Assembly: GCA_963693305.1 (NCBI GenBank)
Contig: OY855913.1
Span: forward strand, 8,364,201 to 8,428,200
DNA: 64,000 nt
Source: Meandrina meandrites
Taxonomy: Eukaryota > Cnidaria > Anthozoa > Scleractinia > Meandrinidae
Direction of reading: 5' to 3'
Shown here piece after piece: positions 1-12,023 of the stretch (positions within the stretch are counted from its first letter, which is position 1; each line of letters begins with the position of its first letter). A program made the position numbers and the translations under genes. The notes beneath the pieces are model-generated. The model was not told the DNA's origin. It ran no database searches and was given only the letters and a program-made list of their open reading frames with translations.

Positions 1-1218
1 TGCATCAGGTCTGATCATGACAATTTTAATCTGCAAAAGCTTGATACAAAAACCTTTTCTACAAGCCTAAAATAATGTGCAGAATGTTTTGATGTTACAC
101 TTACATGTATGAATTACTGTAATTAAGCTTATTATTTAACTCAAACTTTCATTTTTTCACTTTTGAGAATGCTTAATTTCATAACAACAGAAAATATGTG
201 CCTTTTCTGTGGCATTCTTATCAGCTACCGCTTTTTGTGGATCAAGTTTGTTTGTTTGTTCATTCGAACTGTTTCGTGTTTTATCTCGGTCCTTGAACCG
301 TGACAATGTGCTACAAAACTTTGCTGAAAACAGTTTGAATAACATTAATTGTTTTTAAAACTACTAAAATCTATTGTATAAGCAACCCATTTGATAAGCC
401 TAGAAACTGTTTTTTTTTTTCACAACTTAATTTTTCTGGTCTATTTTTTGACAACTGATTATGAAATGTAGATAAGATCATAATTTAATTAAAGTGTTTA
501 CACAGGTGTTCTGACTTTTTATCACCTTTGTCTTAACCTTCAAATATACCTGCTATATTGTAATCTTGGTTCATTACTAACAATAATTCAAGTTCTTTAG
601 TGAGCTTGCTGTGCAAAAGTGAAATAATAATTTTGCTGCTTCATGCTTCATTGATTTTGCTTCAAAACTTTGGATGTTCAAAACTCCTTTTAAACAATGT
701 TCTACACATTTTTAACTTACTTTATCCAACATTCATCACAGCACAATATACTGGTTGGATTTTCAAACTCATTTTAAGCCTACAGAAATTTTCTAATATA
801 CACACTCCTGTTCATGTCACCCAATCAGTGTAAGAAGGGATTTATCAAAGGAGAGGAGAGGCTAAATAAACTTTCAAGTTAAGAAAGCTAGAATTTCTGA
901 CACGACTATTTGAGGGAGGTTACCCTCAGAAGTTCTCAAAAAAATCTTGTCCAAAGGAGTTTTCTGTTCAGGTCTGACAAAACAATGTGTGTGCATGTGG
1001 AAAGGGAGTGGGGGCTGCTCTCCAGGTCCCTCCCCTAGATTTGTTTTTTCTTCTACCCCACCCCACTCCCCAGAGGATCGACCATGGCTACTTTTAGGCT
1101 GGGCTCCTAAAGTAATGGCTTGGGCTCCTAACTTTTGATGTTAGGAGCCCGAGGGGCTCCTTAGAAATTTCCTTAGGCAGCAGCCTTGACCCTTGATCCA
1201 GTTGTGATTGTAGTTTAC
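1..1218. other. Intronic or downstream sequence of the BRIP1-like gene
   Basis: AT-rich sequence with no coding exon I can support. It lies 3' of the last exon I can place in the minus-strand FANCJ-like gene, so it should be intron. A stretch near 170-320 on the minus strand is preceded by a polypyrimidine tract and TTTTCAG and could be a further exon, but I could not match it to the protein family and its phase-matched frame stops early. Confidence 0.4.
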
Positions 1219-4200
1219 CTGATTTCCTGGGGTTCTGAAGCGCTTCTTTGCTGGCTGGAAATCATCATCAGTTGGGCTCCCAGACTGGTCTCTGTTGGCA
1301 AGTGATTCATTGAGCTCTGTAAGAAAAAAAATCAGAGAACCATTTTTTTGTGAAATAAATCAATAATACTAGATAAATGTACTCAGAGCCGATCTGTGAG
1401 CAGCAATAAAAAAAACAATGATTCTACTAATTGAGTTGCCAGGTATAGTTTTCATGTAAAGGTGTTTTTTTTAATGCAAAAGAACCTCTTGAAAGTGTGT
1501 TAAGTAGATGTTGCTCTAGATTATTGGGATGTCAATCACAAAAAATATGCACCTCACTGGGGACCTTACTTGCTTCATTCCTAAACTGGACAGGTGTTAA
1601 AGGTTGAACCAAATGATTCGATATTGATGGTTTTAGCTGATAACAGAAATCCACTTTGACAGTTTTTCTGTCAGGTTGTTAGTTTACCAATTAGAAATAG
1701 TACATGACAACTTCTCTGCAGCGCTAATCAAGTTACCGATATTGAAGTGTTTTTCTTAGATGTTTAACATCTCAGTCTCTGGTTTGGGTACAAGCTGACG
1801 TACAAAGACATCCAAAGAGAAGTGGTTTCTTTTTCGCAGCAGGCTGCGCCTATTTTTAACAAACCTGGCATTTGCACCGGTGTGGCTACTGCTTCTGTTT
1901 TCAGTGGTGCCTCAACACTTCTTTCTGGATGGTTGGTATGATTCTGTTGGAAATAATCACTTTCGATTGCATTTGCTGCATCTGAGGAACCAACAGTATA
2001 ATTATGTTATACAGTGTTCCTGATAAGTCAAAACACTACAACCATTTTGATGCACAACACTGCAAACACTTTAATTTTCACTTCACCTGTTGGAAGAGGT
2101 TTCTCTTCATCAGCACATGTCTTGCCACAACATCCATCATTAAAGACCTCAGCTGTAAAACAATGTTAAAAGTTTTTAGCATCCACAACCAGGGGCAAAA
2201 TTTAGTTGGGTTTGTTTTTCAGAATCCCAGCAGTATTAGAAAGTTGCACGTCATCTCAGGGGGATGGGGGTGGGGTTTCACACCCCCCTGCCCTCTCTCC
2301 CTAGATCCACCCCTGACAACTAAAATGTTCAGTCATATGGCTCCACCATAATTATTTATAAGCACCTTTCCCAGGCTCATCTATTGGCAATAAAGTTTAA
2401 CTTACCATTCATTTGTTCTTCAAGCTTTGCCTTCTTATCTGTTTGTAAATGAATGTCAAAAAAAGATGTAATCATTTTCAAAAACACCCACCAAATATAA
2501 TTATATTTTAAACTTAAGGATGCTATGTACCATATTCTGCAGCTTGCCAGGCTAAACAGGAACACAGCAAGGCCAGACTCTTTCCACTTCCTGTGGGACT
2601 CTCAAGCAGGGAATTTTGTTGCCTTTCAATGCCCTTAATAATCTGTGAGGTGGCATAACAATTAATTAAAAAATTATAAATAGAAAAAAGAAAATATTAA
2701 AAGTAATAATTTTCACCCACCTTCCCTTCCAAAGATGGTAGACCAAGACCAACAGGAACATGTAGTTCTATTAATTTTATAGGTATCCATGAACATCTTT
2801 AAAGTTGATTTTCATGTGGCAAAATAGAATTTAGGCTAAGTTAGACTCAATCATTGCATGCTCTAAGGGCGCCCGGGTGCCTCAGGCGACTAACTTTTGC
2901 CTTTGGGCGACCAGATAATCTTATTTCTTTCATATAAGCTTTATGCTGGGCACCCTGGATCTCATAGTTTGGAACCTTTGGCTCCTTGTAATTTTTCTTA
3001 GAGCACAGCCTTGATGCCTTATGTTCCAGCAGTGTGCAAACCTGTACATGGCTGTTTGGCTTCATGCTCAAGTTTTCCTTATGCATTTTTTTCTTTTTTG
3101 TTCCCCTTTATTCTACTCTTTTATAGGATATTGGATTAGGTAATTTTGGGGTTATTAATTTAGAATTTCAATTGATTCCATCAGTGTGACAGTGTCTGGT
3201 GATTGCAACTTTCAGGGTCGCCATGAATACTTTTGCATTGCTCTTCCATATCCAAGGCACCTACCCAAAGCTCACCTAGTGGTGACGAGTTTAAATACCT
3301 GGTACATACAATGCAGGCATAAATAAAAAATATGCTTATAATAATTAAATCCTGGCATTACCAATCGATGAAACCGATGATCGGAAATGCAATCAATAAA
3401 TCAATATCAATCGATAAAATTAGTTAATTGATATCGATTGGTATCGGTCAATCGATGACCAATTGATAGTCCCAAAAAAAATTTCATCGATTGGCAAATA
3501 CTTTCATGACAGATGTTCCAAGTGAAATTGAGCCACGAAGCGGTGAGTTTCCGCCACTTTGTGCGTCTCACTTCTCGCCTCTTCACGACACGCTTTCACT
3601 TGAGTTTAGAAGAAGGAGCAAGAAGGAACTGACAACACTAATCTGTGGCGAGAAAATCACTTATGTATTGTAATTTCTTTCTGACCAAATGATACGTTCC
3701 CGGCATGTTTGATTATGTTTTGTTAAACTCTTAATTAGCCATGACACATGGGCGTGATAGGAGCTACCGTGGTGGATCAAAAGTACACGGAAGGGGACAG
3801 TACACGGAAGGGGAGAAGAGGCCAAGACAGGGGAAAGACAATCAAGAGAAAAACTGCATTGTGATAATCGATAACAATCGATAACAATCGATGCCAATTG
3901 ATACCAATCGATAAGGTCACAAAAATCTTCTTCATCGATTGCTCATCGATTATCAATATCAATCGATTAATCGATATCGACTGCCATCGATTGATATCGA
4001 TTTTAATCGATCATCTGTTTCATCGATTGGTAACGCCGGGTTAAATTCACAGTTTTTCTCAAGTTTGATCTTTCTCATTCCCCTGAAACAGAACTGAACA
4101 AAGATTTTCGACCAAAAATTGCTTACTGGTTGACTGGAAAGTAATATATTTCCAAATAAGGAAGGGGGGTCACCATATTTGTTCAGGAGCAGGAAGACCT

Positions 4201-5175
4201 TGTGTATACCATATAATCCCTTTGCCACTACTGACAAAGTACACGTCTCAGGTGATAACATATTTTTCAGAAAATAGGTCATCATACCCGTTTGCGAGAA
4301 AGTGATGGTTTATTTCCCTCACGGCCAAGTCGCATAGAAAAAAGCCATCATTTTGTTTGTGCACACTAATTATGCATAAACTTCTATGAAGTAAGGATAT
4401 GCAATACAATATAGGGAAACAACCTTAACAGATGTTAGCCTGCATAAAGCAGTCTCCTAGCTACTTGTGCATAAGGAAATGAGAGATGGGGGTGGGCACG
4501 GCTGGAATTGACTGATGCATTATCTTATAATTTAAATACATGAAAACTATGATTGCATTATGTTCGGCCCTTTTGATAAATACCAAGTAAATTGTTGACT
4601 AAGATTTTGTGCAGGTTTATAAATATTAACACCTAAAATATATGTCATAATTTCTGTGTATAAAACCATAATTAATTATGAAATACAATTTTGTAGGTCT
4701 CGTTCTATTCGTGACTATTAGTATGACATAAAATGTGCACATAAATTTTATCAAGTATGGGGGTATACATTGATCTCTCCAAATAAAGTGGTAGATATGT
4801 TAAAGTGATTTTATACTATCAAACAGATCTGAAATAAAAGATGGAAGAGTTGATTAAGAGAAACTTATGTGAAATATTAAAAATAATTCACCTCCAAAAC
4901 ACCCCTTGGGAATTTATTGTTGTGAAAATTTCTCAATTCGATCTGACGAGCCAATCATATCAATCGATTATCGATTTTCTTCGCAGACTGTTTCACTTTG
5001 TAACCAATTTATTGTCTAAATAAATGTCGCGTTACCGCTATCGAAATAACTTACAAATAACTTTGTTAATACTTACCATGTTCATCATAGATAGCTGGGT
5101 CGGATAAGCTTTGCAAGGGAAAGCAACTTTCACGCCATTGATCGTGTACGCAAACTGTCCGTCTTCCGTCTCCAT
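1219..5175 (-). CDS. BRIP1: BRIP1/FANCJ DNA helicase, N-terminal exons 1-6 (partial, continues off left edge)
   Basis: Minus-strand coding exons, in transcript order: 5077-5175 (ATG at 5175), 2531-2642, 2406-2438, 2087-2152, 1865-1981 and 1219-1316. All introns are GT-AG and every junction keeps phase. Exon 1 encodes the start of the FANCJ family ([20 protein letters not shown]). Exon 2 holds the Walker A of a superfamily 2 Fe-S helicase ([17 protein letters not shown]). Exons 3-6 give the variable insert of FANCJ, including a Cys-rich patch (DGCCGKTC) and a basic [12 protein letters not shown] stretch that resembles a nuclear localisation signal. In the family this enzyme is a 5'-3' helicase that unwinds damaged or G-quadruplex DNA in interstrand-crosslink repair. 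The Fe-S cysteines and the other helicase motifs lie beyond position 1. Intron 1 contains a 690-bp MITE. Identity is strong for exons 1-2 and good for exons 3, 4 and 6; exon 5 rests mainly on phase and splice sites. Confidence 0.85.
3345..4046. mobile_element. 690-bp MITE with ATCGAT-rich terminal arms
   Basis: Inverted termini start CCTGGCATTACCAATCGATG on the left (3351) and CCCGGCGTTACCAATCGATG on the right (complement, ending 4040). They are flanked by a TTAAAT direct repeat at 3345-3350 and 4041-4046. Both ends hold dense variants of the palindrome ATCGAT. The middle (about 3500-3830) has no supported gene. It lies in intron 1 of the FANCJ-like gene. It is non-autonomous; the superfamily is not clear from the ends. 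Confidence 0.75.
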
Positions 5176-7242
5176 GTTTCACCGTCGTTTTCGAGTCAAA
5201 GGCAGCTTTTCTAAACAAAGTAGGTCCTCTTGGCTAATTGCGAACAAACTCTGAGTTATTTCGGCATAAATGGATTGCCGTTTTGCCAAAAACAGAGGTC
5301 CATCAATGAGAAAATGTCCATTTGAGAGCGCGCGGGAAAAAACACTTCGAACAGCGCGGCGAAGTAAATTCGTGCCCAGTTCTTCTCGTTCATCGGCAAG
5401 TGAAGGGTGAATGGGCGTGGCTAGTTCGCAGGCCTCTCCTCGACACGTGGACCAAGAAACACCCAAAATCTAGCCTGTGCACGTGGCAGGCGCAAAAAGG
5501 GTAGGTCGGGGAAGGAAGGGAAAAACGCGAAAGGTAGAAGAGAGGGAAAACTGTTGGGCGTAATGGGAAAAGCTGGGTTCTTATTTCTACGCCTGCCACG
5601 AAAGACTGCCCAGGATAGGAGCGTTATTCAACAAACTGGTGAAACTGCTACTTCCCAATATAGACTTTTATCACGCTGCTTATCATTCTTTTATGTATAT
5701 GTTAATTGCCCGCCAGACCTCATTTTGGAGTTCAAATTCTTTTGTATTTTGGAAGATTAGCATGAACACAAAAGAATAACAAATGGCTGAAAAAAGTCTA
5801 TGCGGCGGAAGGAGCTCTGTTTTAAAAACAGTATTACATACTGTCGGATGCTCGTCGTCCCAGGATTGGTGCCCATTTATCGCTCTTAACAATAAAGCCT
5901 TATAAACCGTTTCAGAGGACCATAAAACCGAAATATTTTGCACCTGGCTTGCTACTTTCACTTTGTGGATCATCACCAGTCAGTCTACTAAAACACCATT
6001 TTGACTATTTTCAACTTACGACACAGAGATGATCGCACTGACAAATGCCAGAGTACCTGCCCCACCCCCCACTGAAGTTATCGCCCGACGGCTTTGGCAA
6101 AGACGCACTGCGGAGTTGTAGATTGTACTACCTTAAATTACTTAACGGATTTTGGCCTGTTGTTTCACATGGCCGGCTGGGGAAAATTCATCTGCATAAT
6201 TTCACAGGATGCATTCATTTTCTTTATTAACATTTCACATTACACGGCCCAGCGGGTTTGGATTTTTAACTGATCATATGCTATTAAATGTACAGCGAGC
6301 GCTGTTTTAACCCTGGCTTTTAACGTGATGGTACACCACTGTGAGGTACAATTGTAGAAGTAGATTATAGAAGCTACAATGTTTTCAAGTCACTTGAAAA
6401 TACTAGCAGCCGGCACCGAGGTGAACTAAAGTTGTTTTAGTATATACTAAACCAGTGAGATAATATAACCGAGAAAGGATTATTTTTAACTCATTTCTTT
6501 CTCTCAACGATTATTGCTCGGAGGTGAAAAGCATTGGATAGCCGGAGTTTGAGTAGCCAATCAGCGCGCGCAAACAACGCTATCCACTGTTTTAGTGTAC
6601 ACGTATACTAACTTCAATTATAAACGAAACTGAAAGCTTTAAGCAATATATATTGAAACTACACCTTGAACTAGATAGATTGTTTTGGAATACGAAACTA
6701 TTATGATTGTTGTTATCATTATCTTCCTCCTGAATCGAAGGGAAGCCAGGCTCCCTGAAGAAATTTAAAATACATTATTTTGTAAGGCTATAAACATTGG
6801 CATCCCTGATAAAGAAAATAGAAAGCGTTCAGTGGCACTTGCTCAAACAATTAATTATTATAAACGTTTCTAACTTGTGGCATTCCCAAAATTCATATTC
6901 AAAAACCAGCATTTACTTTTAAGTTTAAGTTAACATAACTTTACTGTCTTAGAAAAAGTTGCTATTCCAACGTCATTTAAAGTGCAGTTTCAGGAAATAT
7001 ACATACCCACACCAAGGAAGCTCATTTGAAATTCTAGAGGGGAGGGGCAGGGGAATTCTAGAGGGCGTCAAAAGCAAGTATGAAGCTGAACTGCAATTTC
7101 TAGAGGGGTGGGGGATGGGTGGCTGAAACCAACTAGTCTTCCATGGGAAGGGTATGGATATTGAGTTTCTGGAACAGATCTTTGATCTTATTTTGAAATT
7201 TAAATCCCAAAAAGGTAACCTAGAATATTAAAATATACAACT
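5176..7242. other. Intergenic: BRIP1 upstream region and spacer
   Basis: The first 250 bases upstream of the FANCJ-like ATG are GC-richer and probably carry its 5' UTR and promoter. The rest holds a diverged copy (about 5670-5770) of the palindromic repeat seen at 8330-8520, and a MITE at 6436-6612. I see no coding exon; short ORFs here lack splice context. Confidence 0.5.
6436..6612. mobile_element. MITE with TTAGTATATAC-type ends (copy A)
   Basis: The left end reads TTTAGTATATACTAAACCAGT. The right end is its imperfect complement, ending ACTGTTTTAGTGTACACGTA. The interior shares CTCGGAGGTGAA and CCAATCAGCGCGCGC with the repeat at 28805-28989, so the two are the same family. No coding capacity. 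Confidence 0.55.
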
Positions 7243-10200
7243 TTAAGGCTCATTCTTTGCTATTTCAATGTTAAGCTTCATGTGATGTCGAATTCTCTCC
7301 AACCTCATCTTGTTGAATTTATTATCGTAGAAAGGAGCAAAGAAAAAGATCTGAAAGACAAAGATAAATTAAACAATTAATTTAGCTGTCAATGTCTTCT
7401 GCTTCTCATCAAGTTTCTCTCTGTTTCTCTAAGCATTGATGATGACACTTGAAAATTCATGAAATAATTAATAAGTGTGTTACTTTGAAAAGTTTCAGTG
7501 TTTTTGATACAAAGGTTGCAAGTTGAGGGCATTTAAATTTAAGGGGTTTGTATAGAAAAAGCCACCCTGGCCTGTCTAGTCTCATTCCTGTTTTTGACAA
7601 TATAAATGTCACTGTTTGATTATGGGTGGGGACAGGAGGGGGGAGCCTGGGAGAAAAGGGGTGGGAGTCCCAAGGTGGCAGGAACCAGGAGAAATTGAGA
7701 AAAATTGTGCCACATTTCATTATATTTCATGATAGAAATGGGACAAATGGCAGGAATAACTACGGAAAGGGGCAAGAAGTGGCAGTAAAAGGAAGATAAT
7801 AATTATGGGAAGCGTGCAAGGTTCAGACACCCTGTCCCTCCCCACTGATTTTAGTTATGGACTTAACATCAAAAGTTCTTATTTATAACAGGAAATTATT
7901 TTTTTTCTTGATATGAGGATCCTTTCACTGTAGGTTAGACAGACTTATTCCTACCATGTTCAGAAGAAAGGCAAATGGAATCATCAGTGGAAGAAGGCCA
8001 GTAGAAAATGACCGTGCCTGTAAAAAATAAAACAGTAAGAGTTATTTCCTTAAAATAGCATAATAAGAAAAGAAATCTGGTGTCAGAGATTATTCATTCA
8101 AAACAAGATGCCCATCTCAGAGAGAGCTGAGGAGGCCTTGGGCAAGATATTTTAATCTCAGTCTCTCCCCACCCAGGTGTATAAATGGGTTCCTGGGGGG
8201 GGGGGGGGGGGTAGAAATACTCCTTAAGTCACTTCATGAAACAGAAAATGGGATTAAAGCTACAGCTGATGGACCACTAGGCTTGAATGCAGACTTTGCC
8301 TTGACCTTGACCAGTTATGGTCTAAACTTCTACTGTGGTGTTCCAGACAATGTCTATACACCTAATTCCAAAAATGGCAGAAAAAATCATTATATTCGCC
8401 TTCATGTTAATTGGCCCTCGTGGCCTCAATCGCATCTGCAGAAAAACGAGGCCATGAGGGCTAATTAACATATAAACAAAAGAATAATGTATTTTCTGCC
8501 ATTTTGGAATTTGTATACCCACAGAATGTTTTTTGGTTTAAAATTCCCTCCCCTCCACTACATATAGGTCAATATCCCAGATATAAGCTTCTTTATAAAC
8601 ATTGGCTTGTAACATTCTCCCCCCCCCCCCCCTTCCCCCTCAAAATTTCCAATGACCGATCTCAGGGTAGGTTTAATAGATGAAAAGTTATTTCCTTGAA
8701 TGGTATGTCAAAACCTGACCCTTCATGGCGGCACAGTCATATTATTAGTTCTGCAATCACCATATAGCTATATGGGGGCTCTGGCAGTAATTTTGTTTTT
8801 ACTGACCTTTGCAAGTGTTCCTGTTTCCTGCCCTGGCTGAAACTCTATTTCCACAATGTCTAGCCACTCAAATTCTGTATAACTATAAATTTGTACAAAA
8901 TTTATACCAGGCCGAACCTAAAAAATCAAAGGGATAACAATACAGAATTAAAATGAAACTAAATAGAAGGAAAAAAAATTAAGCCACAGCCTAGTTTCAA
9001 TGATCTCCAGCTTAGGGTTTGCTTAGCAAGTAACCCATGCCTGTAATAACTCCAATCAAAATTCAAGGGACGTTTCACCTTTCTGTCATCTCTTCAACTT
9101 CCCCTCCCATACATGCCAACCCCCAGGGTACAAAAATCTTGAGACGTCTAGAAATCTTTACACCCCCCCCCCCCCCCCCCCCTGAACTACGAGCCAAAAT
9201 CCATGCTGGCAATCTTTGCTTTGAGTGTAAACAGCGTGCAAAATCCGCGCCAACTTTCCTCCATGTATTGTGCAATTGGATTGGTTGATTTCTGACCAAT
9301 GATGATTCTCGTTAAATATATATACCGATTTTATCGCTCTGTTTCCCAGATAAGAGCACTAAATCCACTTCTTGTTTTACGAAATTGATGAAAAAAAATT
9401 GAAAAAGCCATGTTAGGTATTTCCCGGGTGATTTGGTGCTCTAACTGGGAGACTGGGAGATTTGATGAAAAACTTGGAAACTCCCAGGTATGCCCTCCCC
9501 ACCCGAAATATAATCTTATTGATTTTTGTCCGCTTATATTTCAAATGTGTTTTCTTAATTTTTTCTGGGGATGGGAGAAGGCAAGGAACAGAAAATTGAA
9601 CAAACTGCTTCTCCTTTATAAAGACTTTATTTTGTTACTGGGAGGTGGTATCATTTTTTACAATAAATTAATGAAACAGTAACGAATGCCAGTGTATGTG
9701 TTATGGTTGGTTCAAATTTCATTTTCTTTGTTTTAAGCTCATTATTATCAATATAATATTACCATCCCCAAAACAAAGGAAAAAAATTTAAACCAAGGAT
9801 AAAACTGAACCACAACATATGTACATTATCTCCATCATTATGAAGATCATTCCTTTAAAAGAGTCCATTCTGTATGTACCTTGTTGATGTGCATTTTTTC
9901 TTTCTCACTAAGTATCGCCACAGCTGATATCACATGCTCTAAACAAACATCAGGAGTTGCTTCTGGTATAAGCCAACTATATTGATAAAAAAGAACACAA
10001 GGTATCATGCCCTGATGGGGGTGGGGTAGTGGACTCCCATATGACAGGGATGGGGATGTTAGTCAGAATGGCTTCAGGGTCATAGGCAGGATTTCCCTTG
10101 GGTGGGTGCGAGCACCTGAAGCACGAGTGTCTAGGCCTATAGGGGAGATCCAGGGGTATATTTTCCTGGGAAAAGTGTGTTTTTTTACCCTAAAAGATAA

Positions 10201-11550
10201 CATTTATAACACTGATCAGTCTAGATGACCAACACAGTATGACAGTTTTTTATTCTATTTTTTCACATTCAACCTTAAAAAGAATTGGATGGCTAATAAT
10301 ATATGCATTCTGTCTTGAGCATCCTAAATGAGACCAAAATCTGTTATTCACACCTCTTAGCAAGACCACAAGCACCCCAGTCCCTTTCATGTGGGAGTTG
10401 CCCCTTCTCCCCTGGGTGTCATGCATATGATATGTACAATATTGGTGCATTATATATATCAGTCAATCCAGTTCCACAAAGATAATTTTAGTGACTCAGG
10501 ATTATTAAAGATCATGAGCACTATCGCATGTCAAGCAACACCCTTATTACCATTTATTAAGTTAATATTATTTTTTGTCAATCATTGAAGTATAAATTTA
10601 TACAATTAAAATCGTAGAGCTGTTTACATGGATCATATCATGTAACATTCTTGTTAATGATTTTTTAAAACCATTTCTGAAATTTAATTCCGAAATGAAT
10701 ATTTTTTTTCCAGTCCAGACATATATATTCTTGATTTCTTCATAAACATTGACGTGAGTCAGATCTTCTTTAATATTTATATACTATAACAAACATTAAA
10801 AATTCAATGTTTAATTAACATATTTTCAAATTTCTATGTCAGACATATCTCAGTAAGATTATGTGAGATAAGACTTAAACAAAATAAGGTTTTCAAATTA
10901 GCATTAGAAACTGCAACTTTTAAAATTTGTGAAGGGACATTTTGACATTTGATATTAACTTTGGCCATTTGCTGTTTAAGACTAATGAAAACAAAATAAA
11001 ATGGTTTTGAATGAATGTTTAGTTATGTATTGAACAATAGCTGAAACAACAGAAATGCAAATTATATTTGGACATTAGCTTTTTGACAATTTATTCAAAC
11101 CATTGTTTGGCCTGTGTATGAACTAATTACCAGCTGACAGTAAAATGACAAAGCCGTAAAACATTGTCAATATACCAAATAGATCAATTTTTAATTAATA
11201 AATGTACAGAAAAGTACTAAAATATTAAAGTACAAAGTACGTGCTTGCAAAAGTTAACCCAAAATACATCATTTATAAATGCGATAAGAATGGCCACACT
11301 GTGTCTAGATCCGGTCTGAAATGCTTCTTTTCAAGCTAGATTAAAAATATATACACTAGAAAACAGGTATAGTCAAAACTTACGTTAAACAAATAAATAT
11401 ATTCTAAGCTGAATTTACTAATTGTACCTGAAATACTCACGTTTCGTTTCTGCTATGAAGATTCCTTATTCCAGGAATCCACATGGCCGGTCTAAGTACT
11501 CCCTGAATTGGGGACTGCCACATAGCACAGCAACAATCGGCAGAAGACAT
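7243..11550 (-). CDS. Unrecognised 162-aa putative membrane protein, five exons
   Basis: Exons in transcript order: 11441-11550 (ATG at 11550), 9880-9976, 8807-8917, 7955-8017 and 7243-7350 (stop TAA). All introns are GT-AG and the phases join to 163 codons including the stop, which is strong evidence for a real gene. The N-terminus is Cys-rich (MSSADCCCAMW). The middle is an acidic soluble stretch. Residues about 108-132 are hydrophobic (LLPLMIPFAFLLNMIFFF) and look like a membrane hairpin or single span. The C-terminus is basic and helical (NKMRLERIRHHMKL). I do not recognise a family. It is head to head with the EFCAB5-like gene and shares the promoter interval that holds an RFX X-box, so a ciliary role is a reasonable inference, not an observation. 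Confidence 0.65.
8330..8520. repeat. Palindromic MITE-like repeat
   Basis: The left half contains ATTCCAAAAATGGCAGAAAA, CATGTTAATTGGCCCTCG and TGGCCTCA. The right half contains the complements GAGGCCATGAGGGCTAATTA and TTTTCTGCCATTTTGGAAT. Together they form a long imperfect hairpin centred near 8435. It lies in intron 3 of the 162-aa protein gene. A related, more diverged hairpin is near 5670-5770. Confidence 0.6.
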
Positions 11551-12023
11551 TTGATCAGAGCTTCTTTGCTAAATCACTCTCTCTATCTCAGTCACGATAA
11601 ATAAAAGTCTTCTATATGCCTGTACGTGTCGACAACGAAGAGCCAACCAATCTACCAAATGCTATACGAATTTACGATACAGTCTCGAATGAAACAAAAG
11701 TCCTTTTAAAGCTGCAAACTCTCTCAATTAAGCCAAAGCGGATGAGAAGCTACCGGTAATATCAACGTAAAATGCGATAAATTTACGAGCAAATGCAAAT
11801 TGACGTGACTTCGTGCGAAAAAATCCCAGGCGTTGTTTCAGCAAACCGAGCAGCAGGTGGCATGGTAATTAGTCACAACAGTTGTCATAGAAACCGACAA
11901 CTGTTCTTTTTCCGCCATGTTTGAAGTCATAACATTCTGGAACGCAGCTCGATTAATTCTCATGTTGTTCTAGAACCTCACCAGGAACTCCAATTAGAAT
12001 CAATTTAGGGGACTTTTAGAATA
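11551..12023. promoter_or_regulatory. Bidirectional promoter interval between two divergent genes
   Basis: This 473-bp interval separates the start codons of the minus-strand 162-aa protein gene (11550) and the plus-strand EFCAB5-like gene (12024). Both genes must start transcription here or just inside. It has no strong TATA box and contains an X-box. Confidence 0.6.
11881..11894 (+). promoter_or_regulatory. RFX X-box
   Basis: GTTGTCATAGAAAC fits the RFX consensus GTHNYYATRRNAAC at every position. RFX factors drive ciliary genes in animals. The site lies 130 bases upstream of the EFCAB5-like ATG and 331 bases upstream of the divergent gene, a normal distance for an X-box. Function is inferred from the match and its placement. 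Confidence 0.65.

Noticed and set aside
8199..8212. Poly-G and poly-C runs (also near 8620, 9167, 13066, 13195, 18012, 57017, 59663)
   Set aside because: Common simple repeats in such genomes and frequent assembly trouble spots; no function claimed.
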